Positions 35,885-49,418 of a DNA stretch of 64,000 bases are shown here, one piece after another. The notes beneath the pieces are model-generated. The model was not told the DNA's origin. It saw nothing but the letters and a program-made list of their open reading frames with translations, and did not search any database. Numbering within the stretch: position 1 is the first letter of the stretch; each line of letters opens with the position of its first letter. The stretch lies in assembly GCA_030159075.1 (NCBI GenBank), contig BROG01000259.1, positions 642,501 to 706,500 on the forward strand. The letters run 5' to 3'. Both the position numbers and the translations under genes were made by a program. This DNA is from Atrina japonica (taxonomy: Eukaryota; Mollusca; Bivalvia; Pterioida; Pinnidae).

Positions 35885-38120
35885 CATATTTTTATATATA
35901 TACATATACAGACATGTATGTCAATTACTTGAGAACAGATTTGCAAGTTGTGAGTGTTTCAATGTGTCTGTGTATGTCTGTGTGTGCACGCCTGTGTTTG
36001 TGTGCGTGTTTACATATTAACCTCCAGGGTTACATAATTGTACGTGTCAGTTGTCTAATCTTTTTTAGTTTATCAATGTTCTCTCGCTTCCGTTTTTTGA
36101 TGAAAAAGTTTTTTCAACTTGTTAGCAGTGATACATGAATGATTGTGTCATCTGTGTTTACAGGTGTCTCAGGTAAATTACCTTTGTTTATTTGTTATTA
36201 TAAATAGCACTCATTCACATGTGTGTATCAAACAAATTATGAGTTTTACATTTGGTTTTATGGTTTACTTGTAAATGTTTACGGGACTTATAAAAAAAAT
36301 TTCCACAAAATTCAAGCACTTTCTTCTAGTTAATATATATTCTTTGTATTGTCAAATTTCATTTGATCTCCAAATTATAAGATTTTCCCTTCTTTATCGT
36401 TGAACCTTGAAATTTGTGAAAAGGAAATAATTTGTCACAAACATCCAGTGATAACCTGTCAAATGAAAAAAAAAAACTAGAAACGAAAAAAAAAATGTAA
36501 ATAAAAGACGAAGAAATCTGTTGACACCTTATGTGTGTAAGCTAACAGTGCATACACATTTGGTCAATCCTGGGGAGAAAACACACTGATGATCTTGACC
36601 TGGCTATATTAAATGGATTTAATAACTGTGTAAGGGTGGTCAAAAAGTGATGGTCATTGTTGTGTTTATAATCCAACGATGTGTGTAGGACAAAACAGGT
36701 GTGATCTGATCTCTATACCATCTCAGCAGGATTTTTCTCTGATATTACTTGATATTAAATTGCTCATTAAAATGGACATGAGATTTTTGGAATATAATAG
36801 CCAAAGGGGATAGTCATTGTCATGCCTAAGAATAAATTTGTGGTCCATTTCCTGTGTCAAACAATTTAATTCATACCTTTGAACATTGCCTTTGTGTGCG
36901 TTATGTAATTTTTGACATGAAGCGAGAAGAAAATACTATAATTTTACAAGAATTATTTTTGGAAGAATGATAATAACTTGAGGGGGATAATAAATGGGAA
37001 ATTCCTTAGAGGAGAGCTCAATATATTTATAAGAAATTGATGATATGAAACATTGTAATGTCCTAGCAAACAGCCTTTGATCTTTATTTGGACTGTTGGT
37101 TTGCGAATAAGAAATACACAAATATTTGATATTTAAAATTAATACCCATATGTGCCAAGTAGTTTACAACATATGGCAGTTTATTGGAGGCCAAATTTGA
37201 TCTTTAATATGTCTTAAACTTAAATATATTCATAAGTAACTTGTGAAATATGGGAAACATTTGTGACATTTTATTAGCAGTTTCTTTTTTCCCCATTTTA
37301 GTTTGCACAACTGCAAGTAAAACGTTTATTCTTGTCATAAACTGAGTTTTATACTCATTTTGTTTGTCTGTTGAAATTCCTGCACAGAAAAGATTATGTA
37401 TTTAACAGTTTTATTCTTATATGGATTTTTTTTTTTTAAAAAGTTTAGTTGTTTTGACTCAAATGTTGAGTGGTTTTATGAACTTGTAAGTTTACCTTTC
37501 TGACTGAGTATTGGGTCAAATGGCATGGCTACACCCCCCCCCCTCCCCAAAAAAAAATAAGGAATAAAATCAAGTTGAGGTTTAGAATTTGCCATCTGAA
37601 TTGATCATTTTATTACCGTAGGTATTTTTTTGGTTTGTGTACAAAAGCACTATCATAAGTTGGATCCTTTTGGTAGAATGTACATGTAGCTTACTTAAAT
37701 ACTAAATTCAACCCCCCTTTCCCCCCCCCCTCCCCCAAAATATAATTGACTCTTCCAACCATCTTTTAAGGGACCTAGCATAAGTGTCTTTTGGGGATAT
37801 TCCTTACTCAACAGGCCTTACCCTTTGGGGAGAGGAGACTACATGTCTGACATTTGTTGTAACCGTTTTAGACTGTGACACTTAAGAAACCCAGCTGAGG
37901 CTTAAAGATGTCAGCCATTAGTGTAGCTTGTCTCCAACCTGGGGTGCTGGTGGGGTAGAATTGTAGCTTAATTCAAACTGAGCTCATAAGCCTATATTTA
38001 GATAGGAGAAAAGATATGAAAAAAAAAAGATTGAAATAAAAAAGATTTAAAGTATTGTTTTTTTTTTTTTTTTAATAACTCAAATTATACCCAAAAAAAT
38101 TTAAGTTATCATTGTTTTTA
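35885..38120. other. AT-rich intronic sequence, no gene seen
   Basis: Contains a GT-rich patch (35950-36010) and homopolymer C/A patches near 37535 and 37710. Nothing codes recognisably. Confidence 0.45.
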
Positions 38121-38210
38121 TTAACTCATCAACCCCTAAAAACAAAGGACTGTTCTGTAAATCAATGACTTAGACCAGTCCAAATGTGTCTTTAGGGGTG
38201 AATGAGTTAA
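38121..38210. mobile_element. TTAA-type MITE, intact short form (90 bp)
   Basis: It begins TTAACTCATCAACCCCTAAA and ends with the inverted copy TTTAGGGGTGAATGAGTTAA (18 of 20 matching). The interior carries GACTTAGACCAGTCCAAATG. TTAA at both ends suggests piggyBac-type target use, which is inference. This is the best reference copy in the window. Confidence 0.8.
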
Positions 38211-39240
38211 CTATCTCAAATTATACGTAAAATGTATGCTATGCGTACTATCTGAATGAATTCAAGAGGAGAAAATATGGGTAGATCATCAAAAAGGAAA
38301 TAAAACCAACACACACATTGGCTGCCGGAACACTGTCTTCTGTTGCTTGGTAAAATTAACGTATATTACTTTTGTCTAAAATGACTTTTCCTACAACCTT
38401 TTTTGTAAACAAAGTATCTTTGTTCAATTTATTTACATTTGGCGTGATGCATTACACAATGTAATAATTCCACAGAAGAGTAGGATAAAAGTAACGTTAG
38501 TTCATTGCTTATCACACGTCAAACGGCATGTTAATATGCAATTGTGAGAAAGCATATAACCACGTTTTACGGCTGTATATTCATACATATCGAGCATTCA
38601 TTATTTTTTACTCATAAAATATAAATCTTAAATGAAACTGAAAATTTTCTGTTGCTAACAAGACAAACTTTACTCTGCCACACACGGTCTGCAAGTGTAC
38701 CTGGTTCTGGGTACGAACTGTACGAAAATTTTCTATAAAATGTCATCGGCACAAAGAAAACAGTTGATATATTTAGGATCATGTATGACAATTTTCCCCG
38801 GAGATTTGATGTACGATTTTTGTACCCTGGCATTTCTCTATTATATATTTTTAACACCGATTAAATTTTGAAGTGGTCTCGAGATATGCATTATTGAAAT
38901 ATCATTGATATATGTGCGTATGTTTGAAGTGGGCATAATTTATTACAAAAAGTAACCAGGCAAGGGTATCGCTAGCCGCCAGAATTATTGTTCTAGCTTA
39001 TCGAAAATCATCATAAACAACTCAAAAGTGATGAAAAATGACTTAATCATGAGGTTAACGGATATTTCTGTATGACATTGGTAACTAGATAACATACAAA
39101 ACGAACATTTACTTTTCTTAACACACTTGTACTTTGTCTAGCGCCGAAACACTAATATATTTGTACCTCGTGTGACAAAATGTTTTATTTCAAGGCCAGA
39201 TGAGATATAGGTCTATAAAGTCTTTATAGATACATGTAGA
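38211..39240. other. Intronic sequence, no gene seen
   Basis: Moderately AT-rich and unique-looking. The minus-strand frame at 38612-38857 matches no family I recognise. Confidence 0.4.
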
Positions 39241-39349
<109 letters not shown>

Positions 39350-39508
39350 GCACACTTATACTTTATGCTGAAAAGAATCTTTATTCCCAGGTTTTGACTG
39401 ATCATATATATATATATTGTAATATCAGTGCATATGCACGAAGGAATATTGATATATATATATATATGTATATGTGTGTGTATATATATATATACACACA
39501 CACACACA

Positions 39509-41870
39509 TTTGTACAAGCCCCTCTAGATCTCTTTACATGTATACATGTATATATCAGATTACTAGTAACTTGTGTCTATATTGACTTTGACAACTTTGT
39601 CCTAATTGGTCATCAAAGATGTCTTGGGATTTGATACTAACATGTCACTTTCACAAAACATCTTATTGTATCACACCAGGATCAAGTTATATTTTTGTAA
39701 GCAGTGATTGAAAAACATAGATTTTATTGAGAGAAAAGATCAACCTGAAACTGATTTGATCACATCATCGGTGATTGAATCTGAACATGGTTTTGATTGG
39801 TTGCTCATCTCGGCTCTAATTTTCCCCCACAGGTGTTCTTTGCTTTCTAAAGAGAATTTTGTTGTTGTATTCTTTATGTCTGTGATATTTTTTCCCCTTT
39901 GATCATTGTTTGTATAAAGATGAATTGAGAAATTCCAGATCATTTTCATTTATTTGAGACAATCCTTCACAATCACAAGTTAATTGATAGATATAATTAA
40001 ATGAAAGCTGGTGTCTTTTATGTTGGATTGGCAGTCATTATAGTGTTGTATTGTTTATCTTTTTTCTTACCTTGTCATAGACAATACCTGTGGAAAGTGA
40101 TGACGGTAAACAATAGCTGAGTACAAATTGTCAATTACATAAGTGTGACAGTATCAACTCCTCTCATGGCATTTGACAATCACAAAGAAAATATTCTGTT
40201 CTGATGTGTTTTCTGACAACCCAAAGCCAAGTTGTTTAATCTGGGCAAATTTTGTATAATATTTATGTCAACATTATTCGATTGAAAATGAAAAGACACC
40301 TATCTCGACCCTCTGTTAGAACAAACACACAATTGTCCTGCCATGTCGTATACGATTGTATAGATAATGGCTCTTATGTCATTTCCATTTTATTTTTCTT
40401 TCTTTTATTGTGACTTTTTACAGAAATTTCAAATGCAACAGAAATTATTTGATAATCAGATCAATAGAGTAAATATAATAACATAATCATGGTATGTCCA
40501 TTTATATTTATCATAGATTTTGACATCAAATGTGTATGTAGCAGGAGAGAATATGTAGGTGCCATATATTTTCAATATTTTTTTTGGGGGGGGGGGCGTG
40601 AAAATTGATACGACCCGTTATATGATTATATTTAATATAAATTTTGATATTGTAGCAGGAGAGGAAAAATTACAAAGATACATTAAAATTAGTATGCCTC
40701 TTTCATATTTTAATTTAAAAGTCAAAAGAATAAACAAGATGGACTTGTGCATGGTGATTATATCTATAAAAATTTTACAGCGCCATGTGGGGAAAAAAAA
40801 TAATAGCCATTACAAGTAGGATCAAATGATGGAATAAATTTACTTCCAGGTTCTATCCAACATTTAATGTATGTAATTCTAATTCACCAGTTGTAAATTA
40901 GTTTATTAAAATGTCAGAATTATTTTGAATTCTGAAATTTAACTGCAAAATTTTTATAATTGGCACAGCTGGGATATAATATATATTTATAGATCTAACT
41001 CGGTTTAAAATATGAAAAAAAAAAAAACATGAAAGAAACATTTGAGTTGTGAAATACTGTAACTTATTGAGAATACTTTAGAATTAGAAAAAAAATTTGT
41101 TGTGGTTTTAATTTCATTTATTTCATTGTTTTCAGTTGTGAAAGATTTTTAAGCCATGACGAAAATTCTCATCAATAATAGCTAGTAATATTAATAGGTG
41201 CCTTTACAAACAGATTATTTTTATTTCAATGAAAAATTTGTTTGATTCTCAAAACAACGAAATATTAACTGACAAAATTTTCTAATTCTACATTAGGAAT
41301 ATGATTAATTTATAGGTATCGATAAATTTGTACATTTGCACTTTGATTTCTTTTTTATGTTATGAGTATATGCAGATGTTATTAATAATATTCCAAGATG
41401 TCACATTTTTCTAATCAAGTATTTAAATATCTATAAATAACCATTCAGAATAAAACATATATTGTAATTTAATATTAAGAAAATGAATAAGATGAAAATA
41501 AAGACATTTTTTGTAAAGAAAAAAAAATTAAATAATTTGACAAAGAAGTGAACTTGTATATAGGGCTTAGTTCAGTTCAACTTGACATTTACTCAAATCT
41601 GAGTACTTTTACTCAATGGATATTTTCAGCTAACCCAATTTTTACAGTTGCTGGACTTAATAGAGCATTTATTACCAAGCTTGAGTAATTCCCATGTTTT
41701 ATTTTGCCAGACCTAAGCATGCAAATTTCATTTTCTCACTAATACTTGCAGTAAAGATCACAACAGAATCATAAATTTTATGTTGCTATTGTGTTAAAGT
41801 TTGTAAATGTGGCATTTACATGTAAAATTGAATTTATGAGGTATTATGTAGGGTTATGTGTAAATAACAT
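39509..41870. other. AT-rich intronic sequence, no gene seen
   Basis: A G-run (40583-40595) lies near 40.6 kb. Short frames are unsupported. Confidence 0.45.
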
Positions 41871-41885
41871 AAAGGGGAGATAACT
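41871..41885. repeat. Mollusc-type motif AAAGGGGAGATAACT, copy 2
   Basis: Identical to 15166-15180. Confidence 0.55.
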
Positions 41886-42893
41886 CATGCCATACACCTA
41901 TAATTTTGTAATGGATGGGAAAATCAGAGAGATATTAATCATCAGATCATTTAAATTTTACTGTAATTGTGTTTTATATACCTACATGTATATTTGCTGT
42001 AGTTACAGGAATTTGTATACATATACATGTATAGCTGATGAATGAATATAAATATTTCATTATGGATGCCTGCTTACACATATGGACAGACACATGTAAA
42101 TGTATACATGTACATTTGTACACATCTTGCTCATTCATTCAGATAGTCACACACACACACACACATTGGCCATTGCACATTGCTTCATAACATAAAGTTT
42201 AGGGAAATTTCAGAGTTATCTTTAAGACCTATATTTTGTCTGTTCACCAATGATCCCTTCCTTATTACCCATGGGAGAAATATTTTCACATGCGCCAATG
42301 AAATGCTATCCACTTTAGATTATTCCTCAATTAAAAGTCGAACAACTGCAGACAAAGGAGCTTGGAGAGAAGGTCGAAATTTGATACTTCTAAAAACACC
42401 AAAAAATTTCAGTCATGTTTTTAATATCAAATTGTTATTCATATATAAAATTTGTTGGTAAGACTTTATGTGAAGCATTTATGATATTTTGAGGTATATT
42501 AAAAAAAAACCAAAAAACAGCGCTACAGGAGAAATTGACAGTATACCTACCCTGCTTTATAAACTATTGGACACATTCATTTATCTTTCATATTTGTTTG
42601 GAAAGTAGGCAAATATTTATTTTTCAGATAGGAATATTTGCTTCTGATTTCCGCTATGAAAGGCCTGTATTGTGTATATGTGAATGGAGGTTTGAAATGA
42701 GATAATTATTAATAAAAAGCCTTGAGGAGATACTTGATTTGAGCAATCCATTTCACTACAACCGTTTCTTTCTTTTTTGATGGGGGTCAACTCACTATCG
42801 TGTAGACTTGTATATCCTAAGATCTTATATTCCCCTAAGATCCATCATAAATTACATGTACCTGGACAAATTCGTAATCATAACATGAAACTA

Positions 42894-42927
<34 letters not shown>

Positions 42928-44501
42928 ATTTAAAGTACCTAGTATGCTATCGTTAGCATAATTTTGATATGAATTTCCCCATGAATGTAATCAGCCAAAT
43001 TTACACTAGATCAAATTCATTAGATTCCGAAAATTCAAATCTGGGGCTTAAGATATATAGAATATGCTTATTATAAAGTCAAGGAGACTGACCATGGCCT
43101 GAGGAATGTATTTCATATCTGCGTAGATAGAGGAAATCTAGTACTTGTCAGATCTTGTATTACACCGGCTTATTTACTGCGATCTTAATTGTTTTAATTT
43201 CGCATTTAGGATCATGAGGGGTGCAACCGAGAAATTTGATCAATAAGATATGAATATGAAATTCTGGATGTGTCGAGAATTCTTTTTTTAAAACTTACTA
43301 TGCAGTAATATCATATTACCCTGTGTGTGGTCCGACCTCATGTACATTTCAACTTTTAGATCAATATGTGGATATTGTTGTGACAAATACATCCAGAAAC
43401 ATTGGCAAATATAAATCATTACTCATCTAGTATAACTGGTATTTTAGTTCTTGGCCAGCTTTGTTTAGTTTTAATCTTTAGCGGAAATGAATATAATTTG
43501 CTGCCATACTTTCAGCATAATAAATCCATCCACTATTAATGTAGGGCACATGTTATGAGCAAGTTTAACTCTATTAGGTATATCCCCCCCCCCTCATTGG
43601 TGGGTGGGGGAGGACCTTGCAGAGGTGCAAACCATAGGATCTAACATTGTTTAGGTGTACTTGGGAGGGGGAGGGGTAATATTAATAATAAAGTGTCTAC
43701 AATTTGGAAATATTATAAGTGAAAGTTACATTTATTTTCACTTTTTTGCCCATCATTCAGCATATTTACAAATGTTTTATATATAATGCAAGCAGATTGG
43801 AACCTCCAAAATGTTCATTTCTTTTAATCTCCTTTAATACCTTACCCTCCTACTTCTCATTTTTTCCTCAGAAGCCTGCCACCGATTACTGTACTTCCCT
43901 TCCACTAGTTATACATCTACCTTTGTATTTACCAAGTACGCTAATTTTACCCCCATCCCACCACTCTCCCCCCCCCCCCCCATACTCCAACACAAAGACT
44001 CCAGTGACCTCTGCTAATAGGACCCATCATCAAGCAAATACTCAATACAGAAGGAAAAGCACAGAAAGAAACAGATTTTGTCATTGGTTTCTAAATACAT
44101 CGTAAATTATCACTACCATATCTACATGTAACCAATCATTAATTATCAGATTTATGGAACACCATTATGAGGATTCCCCCCCTTACACATGCTGGTTACA
44201 ATTAGAAAAATATCAGAAAATTTGTCAAATTTTCACAAACCCACTAGGCCATATCTGTACTCATGTGGTTTTATATCTCTCTGTTTTTCCTCAAATTACC
44301 GTTATCAAAGAAATATGGTTGTTGAAGTAAGGCAGAAAAGTTCTCCATCATGGTGACTGACTCAACTTATGAATGCTATCTCTCTTTACATCAGTGTCAC
44401 TAAATGTGAATATTGCTTGTAGGTCTGTATTATGTTAAGAAATATTTATGAATAATATGAGGTGCTGGCAGGTCTTAATCTTAAGGCACAATCTTGTTTC
44501 T
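41886..44501. other. AT-rich intronic sequence, no gene seen
   Basis: It contains a short (TA)n at 42893-42918 and C-runs near 43585 and 43970. Frames such as 42180-42461 and 43719-44105 resemble nothing known. Confidence 0.45.
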
Positions 44502-44545
44502 GGTGACATTTCAAGTACAGATTGTTTAAACGTTATTGTTATGTG

Positions 44546-44584
<39 letters not shown>

Positions 44585-44693
44585 GAGAGAAAGAGGTGAG
44601 TTGACATTTTAAATACAGATTGTTTACAGGTTATTGTCATGAGAGAGAGAGAGAGAGTTGACATTTTAAATAGATTGTTTATAGTTTATTGTC

Positions 44694-44727
<34 letters not shown>
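44502..44727. repeat. Triplicated segment with (GA)n arrays
   Basis: A segment like TTGACATTTTAAATACAG + ATTGTTTACAGGTTATTGTCAT, followed by a GA run, occurs three times. The GA runs are at about 44549-44595, 44642-44657 and 44696-44726. The unit was probably duplicated through the GA arrays. Confidence 0.75.
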
Positions 44728-44939
44728 ATGGAAGGACAGACAGATATCTTATTAATGTACATTTCTAGATTTTACTTCAGACATTTTATTTTCATCTATA
44801 TTTGATAACTGTTACATTTTAATTATAATTAATTACATTATTAAATCACTCAGTTCTCCAGTTTGATTATGGAGCAAACTTTTAATTGTGTTGTGATGTA
44901 TCGGCTTTAGGTAGTGTTTTGACATGTAGTGTGTAGAAC

Positions 44940-45060
44940 ACGCATTGGCTGCCATTCATTCTATATTAATTAGTTAATAAATGAATTAATTAGCTTAATT
45001 AATGATTGTTAGGCGTGTTTACCCTATTTACATGCATAAATTTTATGCAAAATTAGGTCA
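44940..45060. promoter_or_regulatory. Candidate intronic enhancer: homeodomain/FOX/POU-like site cluster
   Basis: TAATTAG occurs twice (44968-44974, 44988-44994), then TTAATTAA (44995-45002), a forkhead-like TGTTTAC (45016-45022), and an inverted repeat TGCATAAA-T-TTTATGCA (45033-45049) resembling a POU/octamer palindrome. The cluster is seen; enhancer function is inference and weak in AT-rich DNA. Confidence 0.3.
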
Positions 45061-45267
45061 GAGATTTTGGCATGTATTGGCCAAAAAAATAAAAATTGTG
45101 GTTTAATACACTTATCTTAATGCCATATACATTGAAATGATTAAAATTCCTGTGTAATAAATATGTTTAGGGTAATTTTGACAGACTTATTAGTATTAAG
45201 ACAAACTTGGCATGTACATGTCAAAAGATGACTGATGACACCCTGTCTTAATTTTCTTGTAAATTGT

Positions 45268-45296
45268 CACCTACCTGGACAGGTAAAACACAGGTA
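45268..45296. promoter_or_regulatory. Clustered CAGGTA/TACCTG (Snail/ZEB-type) sites
   Basis: Within 29 bp there are CACCT (45268), TACCTG (45272-45277), CAGGTA (45280-45285) and CAGGTA (45291-45296). Snail and ZEB factors bind CAGGTA/CACCT (known). Use here is inference. Confidence 0.3.
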
Positions 45297-45724
45297 AGTG
45301 ACAAGGTAAAACAGCATTTGTTCTTTTTTTTCTGTTTTATCTAAGATTTATGGATGACTAATTTCTGTCAGATTATTAATTATAATAAAGATTCGCTAGA
45401 GTGAAGATCGTAATGTTAACAAAATTACAATTTATATTAATCATCTCGGTGTTCTGTGAACATTTACAGCAAAGCCGTTTATGTGAAAAATAATGACTTG
45501 GCTTTGGAAGGTGGGGATCAGAAGTGTGTGTTAGTCAATTGGGTGGATATGCAATGGATAGCAGAACGATTATAAGAATTTGAAGTACAAATTGCTCGAT
45601 AATGGATCAAATCACCTGTAAATTGTGATGATTCATTTGTATATATATCTGTATATACATGTATATGTATGCATGTAGATACACGTACATGTTTATATCT
45701 ATGTATGTTCATATCATGAGTTCC

Positions 45725-45790
45725 TGAAAAAAAAAAAATGGACTCATCTGTAAATCAGTCCAAGTGTGTCTATAGGGGTGAATGAGCTAA
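45725..45790. mobile_element. TTAA-type MITE, 5'-truncated copy
   Basis: After an A-run it carries ATGGACTCATCTGTAAATCA, GTCCAAGTGTGTC and TATAGGGGTGAATGAGCTAA, matching the right half of the copy at 38121. Confidence 0.65.
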
Positions 45791-48089
45791 ATATAAGGAA
45801 CCTTTAATAATATCAACATGATTTGTAGATATGACATCTATTCTGGAAGAGTACGTAGTTCTCTGTATCGTTCATTCCATCTATACGATTTATCATTTGT
45901 CTTTGGTATCGTTCATTTCATCTATAAGATTTATCATTTTTTATGATCTCTCCCTGTACAACACTTTGTATAAGTATCCACGTTTCCTCCATACCTCACC
46001 GTTTTTCCTGCATACATGTATACATACATTGTACATGAAAATATTTTCAGTCACATAAAATTCTAAATAGACTGTGTTATGCTATGGCAATGAAAATCAT
46101 ATGATATGCACAGTACTCAACATTCCTGTTCAAAGAAATGAAATAAAGAAAAAAAAAAGGAAAGAAGGGGACCAATTTACTGTAATTGATAATTTGACGT
46201 TTTTTAAACATAAAGAGAACGAATCAAAAGAGATATGATTGACTATGATAACCTTGGTCTGATAATCCTTATCGAACAGGTGGTCCTTTAATGTGGCAAG
46301 TTTATAAACTATTACTGCCGATTTGTGTACTGCATTGACGGATTTTATTGAGCGAGCACATAAAGCCCTGTCAGATAGCATAAGCGGTAGATCTACCCCT
46401 TTTCAATTGCGTTGTACGCTGGAGTGGCTTTCTTGTAAGTTTATTGAATGAGACACTTTGTAAGTGATTCGATGAGGGGTTCAAAGGACTGTTTAGATAA
46501 CCTGATACTGATAGTGGTGATCAGCACAAGTATATTTGTTCCCTATTTAGTGAGGGCTTTGCTGTATTGAAGAAGCAATGATTGGTGTCTTTGATTGGTT
46601 GAGAAGTTGTGTGACCCCAAATATCAGAGGTCATGCATACTACTGTTACAATCAACACAACATGCTTTTGGTTAAACAACTTTTGAAGAGTCTTAAGAAT
46701 TTACTCAAGAATTTACTCTCTTTAAAGACAGCAAGTTGTGGTATTGGCCAGGCAGCCCAGGTAAATACATTATTCAAGATAATTCTATACAATTCACAGA
46801 CATTTCCTAAGGTGCATAGATATGTGACCTTGTTAGATGAATGTATACACCCAAGGTCAAGGCTGCAGTTCAATGTTGATGCCAACATCAAAAAAAAAGA
46901 AAAAAAAGACCAATGATGATATATATTAATAAAAAATAGGATGACATTAGCACGATTCTAATATTCGCAGATTTAAAAAAAAAAGAGAGGTTAAAGTTGA
47001 GTGTGAAGAATTTTATGATAAAATTTGTTTGTTTGTTTTTGTGCATGGTCATTTCCAAATTTTGACATTGGATAGATAAGAATATTACTTAGAGGAAACT
47101 TTACAATCTGCTTTCAATGGTCATGACTGTGTATGTTCCATGTACCTTGCCGTCTGTCGAGGAAATATCGAATAACTCGTTTTGACAGCTATTCAACAGT
47201 TGCTTTTTTGTTTTATATACACACAATCGTGATCAATGTATAAGAATTTCTTTTTTCGAGTTGTCAGAATTTTACCCATCACAAGTATCATATACTTTAT
47301 TCATTCAGAACTTTGACTCGGCCTTTCTTTTTCAATTCCGGAATTAGAAAGAAACCTGTCAAATTTTTATCAGAGTTTTAAACGCCATTTATTGCTGTTC
47401 ACGGTTGCATGTGCTTATGGTAAATATGATATCACTGCGATTAATCTAAACTTTGTCAAATTAATTCATAAGCGGGATTGTTACTTTCTAGAGTGACGGA
47501 TATGAATGTCTGATAATTTTATCACATTGTATCTGATCATGCCCCTGATATTATCTTGAATGTACACGGTGAAATTTTATAGGGCAAAAAATGTTTGTGA
47601 CAGGCCTTCTGTCTGACTGACATCTTGGTAGGTATAGGGAAATTTCGTTTAACCCATACAGGACAAGTTCTCTGTGTGTCAACCGCAGGGTGCATAACAA
47701 TGGTGTTATTGATACGCCACCATAACTACATATGCTATATGACGACTGAGCGATGGTGTGGCCCTATACAAACACACAAGCTACAACAATGATTCATTTG
47801 CTTGACGTCCATGTCAGTGTCAATAAATTTATTAAATTCGAGAAAAATTTTAATTTAAGATGAGATTTTTTTTTTAAAAAGACAGCAGGGTTACAGTGTG
47901 AGCTGTTGTTTGTAATTTAATAATAGATTGTTATTGTTGTTAATGTAGAAAAAAAATGTTTGACATTGTCTTTGTGTTAAGTCACGTCTCTAAAATTATT
48001 AAACATGGACGTTTTTTTCAAAGTTTTCTCATCTCATTCAAGCCCTATTGGAAGCTAAGCTGTTATTGTGAGAGAGTTTATTTGTTTAC
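45791..48089. other. Intronic sequence, no gene seen
   Basis: Mostly unique. The largest frame (46578-46916, 112 residues) has no recognisable domain and ends in a Lys run from a poly-A stretch; I do not call it a gene. Confidence 0.45.
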
Positions 48090-48184
48090 TTCCCAAGTTC
48101 ATTGTAACACGGCTCCCTGTTCTACCATTAAAGCTGACCACCACCAAATTACTTTAAAAAAAAATTGAGGGTGGCATAAAACAC
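48090..48184 (+). mobile_element. tRNA-derived SINE, tail fragment D
   Basis: CTGTTCTACCATTAAAGCTG through AGGGTGGCATAAAACAC corresponds to the 3' third of the SINE at 3190, in the opposite orientation. Confidence 0.6.
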
Positions 48185-48244
48185 AATTTACCCTCACTCC
48201 CCCCCTAAAGATAAGATTTATCAAGATAGATGCCACAGTGGAAA

Positions 48245-48279
48245 CTAAATTAATATTTTGCTATTATCCGAGGAGTAAA
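48245..48279. repeat. 35-bp exact direct repeat, copy 1
   Basis: The segment starts CTAAATTAATATTTTG and ends TCCGAGGAGTAAA. It recurs identically at 49419-49453, 1174 bp downstream. Confidence 0.85.
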
Positions 48280-48411
48280 CCTAAGAGACCACTTGTATAA
48301 AAGAGCACCTGTTTTCTGACACCACACCACATTCTGAAAACCATTTGTAATTTGTTAAAACCTCTTCTGAGAGACCACCTGTCTTGAGACCACATTTTAG
48401 TGGCAGAGGTG
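48277..48411. mobile_element. Fragment of a CAGT-ended, GAGACCACC-containing MITE
   Basis: It contains AAGAGACCACTTGTATAAAA and GAGAGACCACCTGTCTTGAG. The same GAGACCACCTGTC words occur at 52260-52275 and 59400-59430. Confidence 0.45.
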
Positions 48412-49199
48412 GGGGCTGTCTCTCCAGATGTATGCAGAATGACCCCCCTCCCCCTCTCTGCCGAATCTAACATATGGTTATTTAAACAAGAAACACATGC
48501 AACCTCATTATACATCTTAATATCCATAAATTTAGAGTTATTGCTTAATTCAAAAATATTTTTTGTCCATAGATATTTGATACTTATTTTTTTGTCATGA
48601 AAATTACAAAAATTTTGATAATAATTGGAATTCCCATGTTCAGCCTCATAATAGATTAACCAGGTTTATGGATATAAAAGTAAGGGGCGTATGTGTATCA
48701 GTTTTCATTTTCAAGGTGTTTTGTACATTATGTATATATATCTATATGCGTGTTATTATATATATACATTTTGAAAATTTAAGCCATATGGTGATTTTTG
48801 TGCAAATTGACATCTATATAAAAGATAATGGAAATGGACACCTGATACAGGTGTTATTCTGTGGGACATGACAGTTTTCACGCTGCATGTATTAGAAGAA
48901 AAATATGAATCATGTACAGGGACCAGCCATTGTAACATTGTAACATGATTCCAGTAAAAACTCAATATTTTAATATATATGCATGAAATTTTTTTTTTTT
49001 TTTCTAATTTTCAAATCATGTTTCATACATGTACATTGTACATATTTAATCTATCTTGATTTCTTGGGGTGTTTTGAAAAGATTTTAGGGTTTCATTTTG
49101 ATTTTACAAACTACTGATGGCTACATGTTTAATTTGAAGAATTTCACCTGGCAAACTTAAATATTATCTAGACATAGAGATAATGTGTACATTTATTAA

Positions 49200-49340
49200 G
49201 GTCATCCGACTTCAGGTCGGATGACCCTCTTATTATTGTATTTCGCCAAATTTGTTTCTCTAGTAAAGTTTGTAATGTCCCTAGCTCAAAAACAGCTTGA
49301 CCGATTTCACTCAAATTTTCAGGACTTATGCAGCTTCAAA
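49200..49340. mobile_element. Dispersed bivalve-type repeat with terminal hairpin
   Basis: A perfect hairpin GGTCATCCGAC-TTCAG-GTCGGATGACC (49200-49226) is followed by CTCAAAAACAGCTTGACCG + ATTTCACTCAAATTTTCAGG. From memory, bivalve genomes carry many repeats beginning GGTCATCCGAC with a downstream segment like this. The identification cannot be verified here. Confidence 0.5.
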
Positions 49341-49418
49341 AGATCTAATTTGTTATATCCTGTTTTTAAAAACTTCCTTTATTTGTATTTGCAGTGTACA
49401 AATTTAGAAGCAATTTGT

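Noticed and set aside
46578..46916. 112-codon frame in intron 1
   Set aside because: No recognisable domain, a Lys-rich end from poly-A, and an overlapping minus-strand frame; consistent with chance.
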